The notes: generated from the letters alone by a model not told the origin. A DNA stretch of 64,000 nucleotides from Burkholderia metallica (GCF_902832845.1 NZ_CADFDB010000015.1:1-64000), one strand, 5' to 3'; positions 36,761-45,534 are shown, counted from the first letter of the stretch. Numbers and translations are program-made.

Positions 36761-39217
36761 TCAAATTTTCACGTTCCGCAGCCGTAGCGCGTTGGTGATA
36801 ACCGATGCCGAACTCAGGCTCATGGCGAGCGCGGCAATCATGGGTGATAGCAATAAGCCCGTGAACGGATAGAGCACCCCTGCCGCCAGTGGCACACCCA
36901 GCGCGTTGTACACAAATGCGAAGCTGAGGTTCTGCTTCATGTTCCCGATGGTCGCTTCGGACAGGTCCCGAGCTCGCGCGATGCCGCGCAGGTCCCCCTT
37001 GACGAGGGTCACCTGTGCACTGCTCATCGCCACATCGGTGCCGGTTCCCATCGCGACGCCCACATCCGCCTTGGCAAGCGCAGGCGCATCGTTGATACCG
37101 TCACCGGCCATGGCGACGACCTTGCCTTCTTGCTGGAATTTCGTCACCAACGCCAGCTTGTCGGCAGGTTTGACCTCGCCATGGAACTCCCCGATGCCGA
37201 GCTTCGTCGCGACGGCCCTAGCCGTCACGACACCGTCGCCCGTCGCCATTACCACGCGGATGCCGTCTTCCTTGAGCCGGGCCAGTGCCTCGGATGTCGT
37301 ACCCTTTATTGGGTCCGAAACCGCGAGCAATCCAGCCAGTTGCCCATCGGCGGCGAGATACATAACGCTCGCCCCTTGTGTTCGCAGTGCATCGGCTTTG
37401 CTGGTCAGTGCTTCGATGTCGATACCCTCGGCCTGCATCAGGGCCGTGTTGCCAAGTGCAAGCTTTCGTTCGCCAACGGTTCCACGCACGCCAATCCCGG
37501 TACTCGACTCGAAGTTTTCCGCCTTCGCGAATGGAAGTTGTCGCTGACGGGCTGCATCTACAATGGTCGCGGCGAGCGGGTGTTCACTGCCCTGGTCAAG
37601 GCTGGCCGCGAGCCGGAGCACCTCGTCTTCCGAATATCCGTTCACGCCGATTGAGCGTTCGAAGGCAGGACGACCTTCGGTCAGGGTGCCTGTCTTGTCG
37701 ACGATCAGCGTGTTGACCTTCCGGAAGTTCTCGATTGCAGCCGCATCCCGAAAAAGCACCCCGTTTGATGCGCCTTTACCGCTCGCGACCATGATGGACA
37801 TGGGGGTGGCCAGTCCAAGCGCGCAGGGACACGCGATGATGAGCACCGCCACGGCATTGATCAGCCCGTAGACCCAGCTTGGCTCGGGTCCGAAAAATCC
37901 CCAGGCGAAGAACGTCAGGATGGCGACGCTGACCACCGCGACGACAAAGACTTCTGCGACCTTGTCAGCCATGCGCTGCATGGGCGCCCTGGAACGCTGC
38001 GCCTGCGCGACCATCTGGACGATTTGTGCCAGCACGGTCTGGGAGCCGACCTTCTCCGATTTAATGATGAGGCTTCCGGAGGCATTCATGGTCGCACCGA
38101 TGACATGGTCACCCACTCGCTTGCTGACGGGAATAGCTTCGCCCGTAATCATGGACTCGTCGAGGGAGCTGGAACCATCCGTCACAACGCCGTCGACCGG
38201 AACCTTCTCGCCGGGCCGCACGCGAAGCAGGTCGCCGACGTGTACGTGAATCAGTGGAACGTCCTCTTCTGTGCCATCGGCGTTGATACGCCGCGCGGTC
38301 TTCGGGGCCAGTCCCAGCAATGCCTTGATCGCAGCGGACGTCTGTGACCGTGCCTTCAGTTCGAGCAGTTGCCCGACTAGCGTCAACGAAATAATGACGG
38401 CCGCAGCCTCAAAATACACGCCCACTCGACCATGTGCGGCAAAGGCCTCCGGGAAGACGCCCGGAACAACGGTCGCGATGACGCTATAAACGTAGGCTGC
38501 TCCCGTACCAAGTCCGATGAGCGTCCACATGTTCGGGCTTCGATTGATGAACGACCGGATGCAACGTTGGAAGAACGGCAAGCCCGCCCACGCGACAACC
38601 GGAGTCGAGAGAACCAGTTCGACCCAGCTTTGTGTGGACGCTTCCATCCAGCCCAGCCGATGGCCGAACATGGCCAGCACGAACACCACGGCCGTCAGCG
38701 GCAGTGTCCACCAGAACCTGCGGCGAAAATCCGTCAGTTCGGGACTCTCTTCATCCTCGAGACTGGGCAACAGGGGCTCCAGGGCCATGCCGCACTTCGG
38801 GCAGTTGCCAGGATGGTCCTGGCGAATTTCCGGATGCATCGGGCAGGTGTATATCGAGCCCGCCGGCGCGGCCTCAACCGGCGTGCTGGTCGTCGGTTTG
38901 ACATATCTCAACGGGTCCGCCCGAAACTTCTTCTGACATGACTCACTGCAGAAGAAGTACGGGCGTCCGTCAAGCTCGCTGCGGAATGGCGAATCCGCAT
39001 TGACAGACATGCCGCACACCGGGTCCCTGAGCGCGGCGTTCGTACCTTCGGACATCTCACCGTGACCATGTCCGTGGTGAGCCGCATGATTGCCATCAGC
39101 ATCCCCGTTGGCCTGACCTTGCGCGGCTCGCGCAGCATGGTCATGGTGGCCGCCCACGCCGTGGCTCGCGTTCAGATGGTCGTGAGAAGTTTCGCCGTGG
39201 TTACGCTGTTCGCTCAT
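36761..39217 (-). CDS. copA: Copper-exporting P1B-type ATPase
   Basis: This 818-aa protein has a His-rich N-terminus (residues 1-55), a YHS-type domain (DPVCGM, residues 65-70), a heavy-metal-binding segment (CPMHPEI...CPKCGM, about 125-145), the transport motif IACPCALG (Cys463, Cys465), the phosphorylation site DKTGT (Asp507), and [13 protein letters not shown]. It pumps Cu(I) or Ag(I) from the cytosol. The N-terminal arrangement, with no classical HMA domain, is of the SilP/CopF type. It follows copZ on the same strand. Confidence 0.93.
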   Translation of the reverse strand: MSEQRNHGETSHDHLNASHGVGGHHDHAARAAQGQANGDADGNHAAHHGHGHGEMSEGTNAALRDPVCGMSVNADSPFRSELDGRPYFFCSESCQKKFRADPLRYVKPTTSTPVEAAPAGSIYTCPMHPEIRQDHPGNCPKCGMALEPLLPSLEDEESPELTDFRRRFWWTLPLTAVVFVLAMFGHRLGWMEASTQSWVELVLSTPVVAWAGLPFFQRCIRSFINRSPNMWTLIGLGTGAAYVYSVIATVVPGVFPEAFAAHGRVGVYFEAAAVIISLTLVGQLLELKARSQTSAAIKALLGLAPKTARRINADGTEEDVPLIHVHVGDLLRVRPGEKVPVDGVVTDGSSSLDESMITGEAIPVSKRVGDHVIGATMNASGSLIIKSEKVGSQTVLAQIVQMVAQAQRSRAPMQRMADKVAEVFVVAVVSVAILTFFAWGFFGPEPSWVYGLINAVAVLIIACPCALGLATPMSIMVASGKGASNGVLFRDAAAIENFRKVNTLIVDKTGTLTEGRPAFERSIGVNGYSEDEVLRLAASLDQGSEHPLAATIVDAARQRQLPFAKAENFESSTGIGVRGTVGERKLALGNTALMQAEGIDIEALTSKADALRTQGASVMYLAADGQLAGLLAVSDPIKGTTSEALARLKEDGIRVVMATGDGVVTARAVATKLGIGEFHGEVKPADKLALVTKFQQEGKVVAMAGDGINDAPALAKADVGVAMGTGTDVAMSSAQVTLVKGDLRGIARARDLSEATIGNMKQNLSFAFVYNALGVPLAAGVLYPFTGLLLSPMIAALAMSLSSASVITNALRLRNVKI

Positions 39218-39453
39218 TTTCCGTGCTCCGTGTTGCCTTTCACATCGTGCACAAATTGCGTCGCCGGTCGTGCCGTCCGTTGGTCACGTTGGCCGGTACG
39301 GTCTGCTGCGGCGACGCCGACCGACCAGCGTACTCGTTCCACATGTGCGCGGGAACGCGCGGCCGTCGGTGTGATTATCCACCACTGAGCCCGGCGGATC
39401 TCGAGAAACCATTGAGTCAGAAATTTCGTAGCCCGACCGTCAGATGTGCGAGC

Positions 39454-39651
39454 TCATGCGAGCACGGAGGGGCTATATCCGGCCTCCTGTATCGCCGAAA
39501 GAAATTCGTCCGCCTCGCGTGACGACTCGATGTGCACGAACCGCGTTTCAAGGTCGACGGTCACCTGTGCAGCCGTATCGACTTCCTTGATCGCCTTCGT
39601 TACAACACCCGCGCAGTGCCCGCAGGTCATATCCTTGATTGCCAGTTCCAT
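39454..39651 (-). CDS. copZ: CopZ-like copper chaperone
   Basis: The 65-aa HMA domain has the metal site MTCGHCAGVV and the expected beta-alpha-beta pattern ending EAGYSPSVLA. It carries Cu(I) in the cytosol to the ATPase or regulator. It sits between cueR (31-base gap) and the ATPase. The 236 bases between copZ and the ATPase have no supported gene. Confidence 0.9.
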   Translation of the reverse strand: MELAIKDMTCGHCAGVVTKAIKEVDTAAQVTVDLETRFVHIESSREADEFLSAIQEAGYSPSVLA

Positions 39652-39682
39652 TTTCCATCTCCGCTTCGTTGAATCTTTTCAG

Positions 39683-40114
39683 TTACGATCTTCCGATGCA
39701 GGTCAGCTCAACGGGTCGCCAATGCGCCTCGCCAGCCAGTTTCTCCAGAATCGGACAGTCAGGGCGTGAGTCCCCTTTGCAGTGGGCTGCCAGATGCTTG
39801 AGCGTATCCCGCATTTCCTCCAGTTCCTGAAGGCGTAGATTCAGGTTGGCAATATGCTCATTCGCGAGCCGTTTGACCTCGCTGCTGGACCGGCTGCGGT
39901 CCTCCCAAAGGGCGAGCAGCACCACAATCTGCTTCGTGGAAAAACCAAGATGCCGGGCTTGCCAGACGAAGCGCAGCACCTGGACATCCCTCGCCGTATA
40001 CGCCCGATAGTTCGCTCCTGTCCGGGTGGCAGCCCGAATCAGGCCTGTTTCCTCATCATGACGAATCATCTTGGCCGAAATGCCCGACGACTTCGCAACC
40101 TCGCCGATATTCAT
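39683..40114 (-). CDS. cueR: CueR-type MerR-family copper regulator
   Basis: The 143-aa protein has the MerR helix-turn-helix (MNIGEVAKSSGISAKMIR), a dimerisation coiled coil, and the metal loop CKGDSRPDCPIL with two cysteines eight apart, as in CueR. The normally conserved YYE after MIR is HDE here. The ATG at 40,114 is chosen; the longer frame to 40,234 overlaps the operator-promoter. It is first in the cueR-copZ-copA-oxidase series and is preceded by a MerR-type promoter. Confidence 0.9.
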   Translation of the reverse strand: MNIGEVAKSSGISAKMIRHDEETGLIRAATRTGANYRAYTARDVQVLRFVWQARHLGFSTKQIVVLLALWEDRSRSSSEVKRLANEHIANLNLRLQELEEMRDTLKHLAAHCKGDSRPDCPILEKLAGEAHWRPVELTCIGRS

Positions 40115-40158
40115 CGTTTTCCCCTCTCGAAACGGCCATTCAAACGGCAGCAGTGACC

Positions 40159-40189
40159 ATTTTTGACCTTCACACATTGGGAAGGTCAA
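40159..40189 (-). promoter_or_regulatory. CueR-type promoter/operator before cueR
   Basis: On the minus strand, TTGACC (40,184-40,189) is followed by a 19-base spacer and AAAAAT (40,159-40,164). The spacer holds the dyad ACCTTC...GAAGGT. The over-long 19-base spacer and this dyad are hallmarks of promoters that MerR/CueR activates by DNA distortion. Confidence 0.8.
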
Positions 40190-40199
40190 GGAATTTCGA

Positions 40200-40790
40200 T
40201 TCAAGGGGTAATCGTTCGGTTCGTGGTGCGACACGATGTCGCCGGACGCTGGTGGCCGCGATCACCTTGTGGAACACCGTATATTTCGAACGGGCGGTCG
40301 CTGCCATGCGACAACAGCAGTGCGTCGAGGGCAACCTGCTAACGCATCTGTTCTTTTGCCGCCTGGGCGAGATCCGGGATCGCTCGTATGAGAGCCAGAA
40401 CACAACACGTGCGAGCGAGTTGCGGGCGGCGGATACACGCCGACGCAACATCGGGTCCTGGAGCCACTTGAGCGTGGGCAGCGTGCGCTCGATGCGCCCC
40501 AGTTCGCGCAGGCCCGCATCAAGGCCGTTCTGCCGTGGATAACCCACTTCGGTGATCAGGGTCCAATCTAGTAAGCGGTGGCCGGCGTCCATCAACTCCA
40601 CAAACCACATCAAACCATCGTTTACCTGGATCCCGGGAGCTGGTCTCATTTCCAGGCGCTGGGCGGCACCATGTCGCTGGCCGAAAACTACGTGCTACGC
40701 AACGCCAGCGCTATCGCGCCAGCGACCTCAACCCTGGGCCAGTCGGGTCGAACCACATCAACCTGACCGGTGATTATGTCTGGCACGCCA
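40200..40790. pseudogene. Scrambled relic of a Tn3-family transposase
   Basis: Pieces of one transposase occur out of order and on both strands. The plus strand has [33 protein letters not shown] and, near the end, HINLTGDYVWHANKR with KGRFRPLRAAKSP, the C-terminus. The minus strand (about 40,410-40,550) has [20 protein letters not shown] and [17 protein letters not shown]. In intact transposases these appear as one colinear block. It is followed by a terminal repeat at 40,853. Confidence 0.8.
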
Positions 40791-40852
40791 ACAAACGCGG
40801 CGCGAAAGGGCGCTTCAGGCCGTTGCGGGCGGCCAAATCGCCAGTGCCTTGG

Positions 40853-40891
40853 CCTTGGCGTACGAAAAAGTCCGTTTCTTGACGGTACCCC
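40853..40891 (+). repeat. Relic Tn3-type terminal repeat, second copy
   Basis: Read from its outer end (minus strand) it is GGGGTACCGTCAAGAAACG, then GACTTTTTCGTACGCCAAGG. It follows the C-terminal end of the transposase relic exactly as a Tn3-type right end should. A related copy in the same orientation lies at 25,625-25,665. Confidence 0.7.
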
Positions 40892-41034
40892 AGTGGCCGG
40901 CAAGCGCTCGCCGATTGCGGCGGCTGCAGGTACCTGACGGCGATGATTGAAAGTAAATTGTCAGCGTAATAACAGGAATGAGGAGATAAGGGATATTATC
41001 TGCCCATACTTGAAAAATATCTAAACTGGTGATC

Positions 41035-42726
41035 ATGAAAACGCGTGAGACCCTTCCCGTCGACGACACCGGCTCCGACTTCCCGAACGAAGCGGAGCTC
41101 GCCGCACTGCGAGCCTGGTACGCCGGCGTGGACGCGCGGACCGCCGTTGCACGCTATCTCGGTGATCGCCGGGACGCAGGAGACTCATCGCGCGGAATCC
41201 TCGGCCGCATCCGCCGGCGACTCGTCACGTTTGCGCGAGCTCGTCATCGCGAAGACTTGGCTGCCGCGTTTGTCGACCGTCCTTCGAAAGCGGTGGCGGA
41301 CGTCGTTGCCCGGGCCATCGACACTCTGCGGTACCTTCCTGTGCCCGAGCCGCACATATCTGACGAGATTGGCACATGGTTACCGCCACGCATCGTGGCA
41401 GCCCTGCAGGCCCACGGCATCCGAACGCTCGCGGATTTGACCGTGCGGATTCCTCGACGCCGCCGCTGGTGGTCGGCGATCGACGGTCTCGGCGTCGCTG
41501 GCGCGCGACAGGTCGAATCGTTCTTCGCCGCACACCCGGCCCTGACCGAACGCGCGCGCGCTTTGATCGTCACGGTATCGGCCAGCACCATCGTGCCGTG
41601 GGAGCAGATTTGTGTGCCGCACGAGGTCGATGGCTCGCGCGGACTGTTCCGGGCCCCGCAGGCGGCTTGCCTGCTGAGCGCGTCGAACGACTATGAAGCC
41701 ATTCAGTCCTGGCTGTACCTGCACGAGTCGCCGGCGACCCAGCGCGCCTATCGAAAAGAGGCCGAGCGGCTGATTCTGTGGGCCATTGTCGAACGCGGCC
41801 GGGCGTTGTCGTCACTGACGACCGACGATGCGATCGCGTACCGCGGATTCTTGCGACGGCCGACACCGCGCGAACGTTGGGTGGGACCGTCGCGGCCGCG
41901 ACAGAGCATCGAATGGCGGCCGTTCAGCGGCCCGCTGTCAGCACGGTCGGCGGCGTACGCACTCACGGTCCTGTCGGCGATGTTCCGCTGGCTGATCGAG
42001 CAACGCTACGTGCTGGCGAATCCCTTTGCGGGCGTCAAGGTGCGCGGTGCCGCCGCGCGCACGGGGCTGGACGTTGCCCGTGGCTTCACCGAAGGCGAGT
42101 GGCTGTTGATCCGCGCGCTGGCTGACGGGCTCGAATGGTCGTATGGCTGGAGCACACCGGCCGCCCAACGCCTGCGCTTCCTGCTCGACTTCGGTTACGC
42201 GACCGGCCTGCGTGCCAGCGAGTTCGTCGACGCCACGCTCGGCGACATCCGGCGCGACGAACAGGGCGATCACTGGCTGCACGTGGTCGGCAAGGGCGGC
42301 AAACCCGGCAAGGTGGCGTTGCCGGCGCTGGCACGAACCGCGCTGGATCAGTTTCTGGTACAGCGCAGACTGCCGGTCACGCCGACACGCTGGGACCCGG
42401 CCACACCGCTGGTCGCGAACCTCGAGGAGGACGGCACGGGCATCGAGAGCACACGGCTCTGGCGCGTGCTGCGACGATTCTTTCGGCTGGCGGCCGACGT
42501 GATCCAGGACGAACGGCCGGCGACGGCCGAGAAACTGCGCCTCGCGAGCCCGCACTGGATGCGCCACACGCATGCCACGCACGCGCTGGCCCGGGGCGCC
42601 GAACTGATCATGGTGCGCGACAACCTCCGTCATGCGTCGATTTCGACGACGTCGACCTACTTGCACAGCGACGAGGTCCGGCGTGCCCAGCAGTTCGATC
42701 AAGCGTTCGGTGCGCGAAAAGCCTGA
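41035..42726 (+). CDS. Tyrosine site-specific integrase at the right end of the transposon
   Basis: The 563-aa protein has a long N-terminal region (GIRTLADLTVRIPRRRRWW, integrase-associated domain), a core-binding SAM-like domain (about residues 225-330) and a catalytic domain with all key residues: GLRASEF (Arg), HWMRHTHATH (HxxR) and NLRHASISTTSTYLHSD (His and Tyr). It may act on the transposon or on cassettes within it. The ATG at 41,035 is preferred over a GTG two codons earlier. Two unknown genes follow on the same strand before the right inverted repeat. Confidence 0.88.
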   Translation: MKTRETLPVDDTGSDFPNEAELAALRAWYAGVDARTAVARYLGDRRDAGDSSRGILGRIRRRLVTFARARHREDLAAAFVDRPSKAVADVVARAIDTLRYLPVPEPHISDEIGTWLPPRIVAALQAHGIRTLADLTVRIPRRRRWWSAIDGLGVAGARQVESFFAAHPALTERARALIVTVSASTIVPWEQICVPHEVDGSRGLFRAPQAACLLSASNDYEAIQSWLYLHESPATQRAYRKEAERLILWAIVERGRALSSLTTDDAIAYRGFLRRPTPRERWVGPSRPRQSIEWRPFSGPLSARSAAYALTVLSAMFRWLIEQRYVLANPFAGVKVRGAAARTGLDVARGFTEGEWLLIRALADGLEWSYGWSTPAAQRLRFLLDFGYATGLRASEFVDATLGDIRRDEQGDHWLHVVGKGGKPGKVALPALARTALDQFLVQRRLPVTPTRWDPATPLVANLEEDGTGIESTRLWRVLRRFFRLAADVIQDERPATAEKLRLASPHWMRHTHATHALARGAELIMVRDNLRHASISTTSTYLHSDEVRRAQQFDQAFGARKA

Positions 42727-42849
42727 CGTCGAGGCCGAACACGCTTATGCTAAATCGGCACAGATAGACGCCATTTTAATAACCATGGCGATTATGATAG
42801 AAAATTACACGTACCTTGTTCGCGAGTTGCACGACCCGTCGAGGCCACA

Positions 42850-43245
42850 ATGAAGTCCATCACACGTGAGCAAATCGTCGTGGCGAAGCGTGTCGCCATG
42901 GAAATGTACTTCTGGACCGCGTGCGCCCTCGATGACGATAACGGCTTCGATCGGTTGATGAGGATGTCTCACATCGACGAGCTCGACAACAATCAATGGG
43001 GCGGCGTATATCTTTGCGAGCACATCGCCGCCTTGGGTTTCGGGCTCGATAAAATCAAGAGCATGGTTTTCCGGGATGCGGCCCGCCTGCTGTGCAACCT
43101 GTGCGGAGCCACCCTGGATATTGCGACGACGCTGCTCGTACGAACGCCATCAACCGACGTGCCGAACGGCATTTATACTGCTGAGCAGTATCATGGTGTG
43201 CATTTTACTTTCGACGTCCTCGAGCCTCCCGCAGCTTCGGACTAA
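42850..43245 (+). CDS. Unknown protein 1 at the transposon right end
   Basis: The 131-aa soluble protein starts MKSITREQIVVAKRVAMEMYF and ends FDVLEPPAASD. It has several cysteines (CEH, CNLCG). No family recognised. It lies 123 bases after the integrase and 68 bases before a second unknown gene, on the same strand. Confidence 0.6.
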   Translation: MKSITREQIVVAKRVAMEMYFWTACALDDDNGFDRLMRMSHIDELDNNQWGGVYLCEHIAALGFGLDKIKSMVFRDAARLLCNLCGATLDIATTLLVRTPSTDVPNGIYTAEQYHGVHFTFDVLEPPAASD

Positions 43246-43313
43246 CCACGTCCGGAAACGACGGCATTAAGGAACGCGTCGCGCCTTCACTCAACTGATC
43301 CGATTGGCTCACG

Positions 43314-43742
43314 ATGGGATACTCACCCCGGACGTTTCTGATCGCTGCGGATGACTCGATCTGCCGGCTTAGCAAGCGTTACTGGGAGATGCTCGGGCAA
43401 CCGGACAACCACCGTCTGCTGACCTTTGCCGAGCAGCGGGTGCGTATCGCAAACTTGCTCGTCCAGTTGGTGAACCGTGTCCCGACGCGGGTCGTGTATC
43501 GTGACTTCATGATCGTCACCTTTGATGCCGACGGCGCGCTCGACGTTGGCCAGATCATGGAACGCATGGCCGCGTACGGCGATGTCATTTTGTCCGGCGG
43601 CAGCCGGAACGGCCGCGACGTGAAGATCGTCGATGCGACGGCGCGCTTCAAAGTACAGGGCGGTCAATGGACACCGTCACCGGTGCTGGCAACGGCTCTC
43701 GAAGAGGCGGCACTCGGGCTGCGACCGTGCCCTCGGATCTGA
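43314..43742 (+). CDS. Unknown protein 2 at the transposon right end
   Basis: The 142-aa protein starts MGYSPRTFLIAADDSICRLSK and contains RVVYRDFMIVTFDADGALDVG. It looks globular and complete. No family recognised. It is the last gene before the right inverted repeat (60 bases away), a position where accessory transposition or integrase-associated genes could be carried. Confidence 0.6.
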   Translation: MGYSPRTFLIAADDSICRLSKRYWEMLGQPDNHRLLTFAEQRVRIANLLVQLVNRVPTRVVYRDFMIVTFDADGALDVGQIMERMAAYGDVILSGGSRNGRDVKIVDATARFKVQGGQWTPSPVLATALEEAALGLRPCPRI

Positions 43743-43801
43743 AGGGTCGCGTGGCCCAGCCACCCGGCGAAATGTTGAAATTTCCCTTTTAAATCATACA
43801 A

Positions 43802-43846
43802 TTAAGGTGATTTTGGCGAAAATTTCGCGAATCCCGGCCGACCCTC
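43802..43846 (-). repeat. Right terminal inverted repeat of the 26-kb transposon
   Basis: On the minus strand it reads GAGGGTCGGCCGGGATTCG, then C, GAAATTTTCGCCAAAAT and CACCTTAA. It differs from the left repeat at two positions. Confidence 0.92.
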
Positions 43847-43851
43847 CCCTC
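43847..43851 (+). repeat. Right target-site duplication CCCTC
   Basis: Identical to the five bases before the left inverted repeat (17,877-17,881). Confidence 0.85.
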
Positions 43852-44333
43852 GCTGCTAGCTATGCGGCCGACGTTCGTCGATGTTGCTGGCAGGCAGATT
43901 GGCGCGCACCCGCGCGCGCTGATTTCGGGGTGCGGCTTTGACGCGCCCCGAAATCTTTTGTCGCGCCGTTAGCGGTGCGGCGGCCGTCGGCCGCCGTAGC
44001 GCTTACGGCCTGCCGGAGGGCAGCGTGTGTGGTTCGGTGGGGTTAGCCAGGCAAGCGGGCAAGGCCCGCGTGAAGCCGCGGCTTGCCGCGGGTCGATATG
44101 GGGTATAGGTAGAGATAGGTTCTGACTAAGCCCCGACACTTAACGGCGAGCCGTCCCGACAGATAAATGCACTTATTCACTGCTGTAGGTGGTAGCACAG
44201 CGCCGCGTCGCCAGAATCAGTGCCGCAAGCCCGCCCATCCGCTACAAAACACCAGCGACAAACGCCATTGCCCACGATTTGCACGAGCGCGGGCCTCGCG
44301 GTAGCGATGGAGAGAGAGGGAACCGCCTAGGTG
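43852..44333. other. Gene-free region downstream of repA, candidate replication origin
   Basis: About 480 bases with no coding region lie immediately 3' of repA, where IncFII-type replicons have their origin. There are GC-rich dyads (such as GGCGGCCGTCGGCCGCC near 43,980) and a near-consensus DnaA box TTATTCACT at about 44,173-44,181 in a locally less GC-rich stretch. No iterons are obvious. The origin function is inferred from position. Confidence 0.5.
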
Positions 44334-45227
44334 CTAGGCGGGTGGAGTGAGCTGGTTACGCGCGACCCGGAAACATCGGTCGCGATCCCAGTCGGGATAG
44401 GTAGCTTTGAGTTCGCCGGCGCGGATCATGACCGCGCGCTCGAGCTCGGCGCGACGATCACTCTCGGAGAGCGTGCCTCGGGCGGCAGCCTTAGCCTGAG
44501 CGGCCGCAAGCTTGTCGGTGAGCTGCGCGAGCAGTTGGCCCCCACCGGCGCCTACCTTCCGCTCCCGCTTGCGCGCGGCGTCCCGCCGGCGCTGCATGCG
44601 CAGGTGAGCACGTGTGCGCTCGTGCCGCAACCACTTGCCCAGGCCGAATTGTTCGAATAACGCGGGCGTGACGTATCGAATCGCCGCCAACCCGCGATAG
44701 CGCGGCCCTTCGTCGCTGACCTCAACCTCGCATTGTGGCCGGCTCTTCACCAGCCGTGCGGTGACCAGGTCGCGCAGCGCGCGCTCGGCACGGCGTACCG
44801 AGAGACCCGCCTGCTCGGCCAGGTAGGGCAGGGTGAAATCCACCCAACCGCTCTGCGCCGGCACTGCGATACGCAACGTCGAGACGTCACAAAATTTGAC
44901 GAGCGCTCGCACCAGTTGCACGCACGCGATGCGGCGCTCGCTGCGCTGCTGGCGGCGGCTTCCATTGGCCGCATTCAGGGCCGGCAACCAGGCCTGCGGC
45001 GTTTCGAGATATCGGCCGAGGCGCAACTTCAACTCGCGCAGCAGCCGAGGGCTGTTCGCCGGCGCCGGACACGGAATATCCGTCGGCCAAACGCGCGCAG
45101 GCAGCGCCATGCGTCGACTGCGGGCGTGCGTAGGCACAGCCATCCAGTCGTCGCTGGCGGCCGGACAGGTCGGATTCATCGGAGCGTGCGCCAGAATCGG
45201 CGACGTACCGGGAATCAGCCGAGTCAT
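44334..45227 (-). CDS. repA: Plasmid replication initiator RepA
   Basis: The 297-aa protein resembles IncF-type RepA initiators: a winged-helix-like segment VDFTLPYLAEQAGLSVRRAERALRDL (about residues 125-150) that includes a helix-turn-helix, followed by PALFEQFGLGKWLRHERTRA and a basic tail. It binds the origin and starts replication. The start lies 9 bases after the stop of a 45-aa leader ORF, and an antisense RNA overlaps the leader mRNA further upstream. Exact incompatibility group is not assignable from sequence reading. Confidence 0.8.
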   Translation of the reverse strand: MTRLIPGTSPILAHAPMNPTCPAASDDWMAVPTHARSRRMALPARVWPTDIPCPAPANSPRLLRELKLRLGRYLETPQAWLPALNAANGSRRQQRSERRIACVQLVRALVKFCDVSTLRIAVPAQSGWVDFTLPYLAEQAGLSVRRAERALRDLVTARLVKSRPQCEVEVSDEGPRYRGLAAIRYVTPALFEQFGLGKWLRHERTRAHLRMQRRRDAARKRERKVGAGGGQLLAQLTDKLAAAQAKAAARGTLSESDRRAELERAVMIRAGELKATYPDWDRDRCFRVARNQLTPPA

Positions 45228-45235
45228 GAGCTGGT

Positions 45236-45373
45236 TCAGTCCGTGCCCGATACCCTCGAATTCTGGTTATCCGGGTCGACGCCGGCCGCTACCACGTAGC
45301 GGAGCGGCAGCGCCGTTGCATCTGTTTTCAATGCCTCACCGGCAATACGGCCAATGTTGTTCTGGATCATCAT
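45236..45373 (-). CDS. 45-aa leader peptide coupled to repA
   Basis: An ATG at 45,371-45,373 opens a frame MMIQNNIGRIAGEALKTDAT that continues to SGTD and stops at 45,236, just 8 bases before the repA ATG. Leader peptides in this position (Tap/RepB) allow RepA translation by coupling in IncFII and IncL/M replicons. The sequence itself is not recognised; the call rests on position and spacing. Confidence 0.6.
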   Translation of the reverse strand: MMIQNNIGRIAGEALKTDATALPLRYVVAAGVDPDNQNSRVSGTD

Positions 45374-45415
45374 CTGATGTGCTGATTCGTTAAGTTGCTG
45401 TCACATAGATGACGC

Positions 45416-45443
45416 TTGACAGGGCACGCTTCTGTTCTAGAAT
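45416..45443 (+). promoter_or_regulatory. Strong promoter of the antisense RNA
   Basis: TTGACA (45,416-45,421), a 16-base spacer and TAGAAT (45,438-45,443) point rightward, opposite to repA, and are followed by a short transcript region with a terminator. Confidence 0.75.
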
Positions 45444-45449
45444 CCGAAA

Positions 45450-45534
45450 CTTCTCGTGTGACGCCTGCGACGCTGAAGGTCCCTGTCGTACGTCGTCTTA
45501 TTCGCGCCCCGATTGCACTCGGGGCGTTTTTTTT
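45450..45534 (+). ncRNA. Counter-transcribed RNA (RNAI/CopA-like) controlling repA
   Basis: A promoter at 45,416-45,443 drives a predicted transcript of about 85 bases ending in the terminator at 45,505-45,534. It contains no sensible ORF and is complementary to the repA leader mRNA, starting about 75 bases upstream of the leader peptide. This is the arrangement of plasmid copy-number antisense RNAs, which block leader translation. The terminator stem may be the target-recognition loop. Confidence 0.72.
45505..45534 (+). terminator. Terminator of the antisense RNA
   Basis: CGCCCCG, an 8-base loop and CGGGGCG form a perfect 7-bp stem followed by eight T residues. Confidence 0.88.

Larger units (their letters stand above)
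17882..43846. mobile_element. 26-kb Tn3-family transposon carrying copper resistance genes
   Basis: The element is bounded by 45-bp inverted repeats (17,882-17,926 and 43,802-43,846) that differ at two positions and is flanked by CCCTC. tnpA is at the left end and stops inside the left repeat. At the right end are a tyrosine integrase and two unknown genes. The interior holds a serine resolvase, older transposon relics, a creatininase/propeller pair and the copper genes. The matching duplication indicates the whole unit moved as one in its last transposition. Confidence 0.88.
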
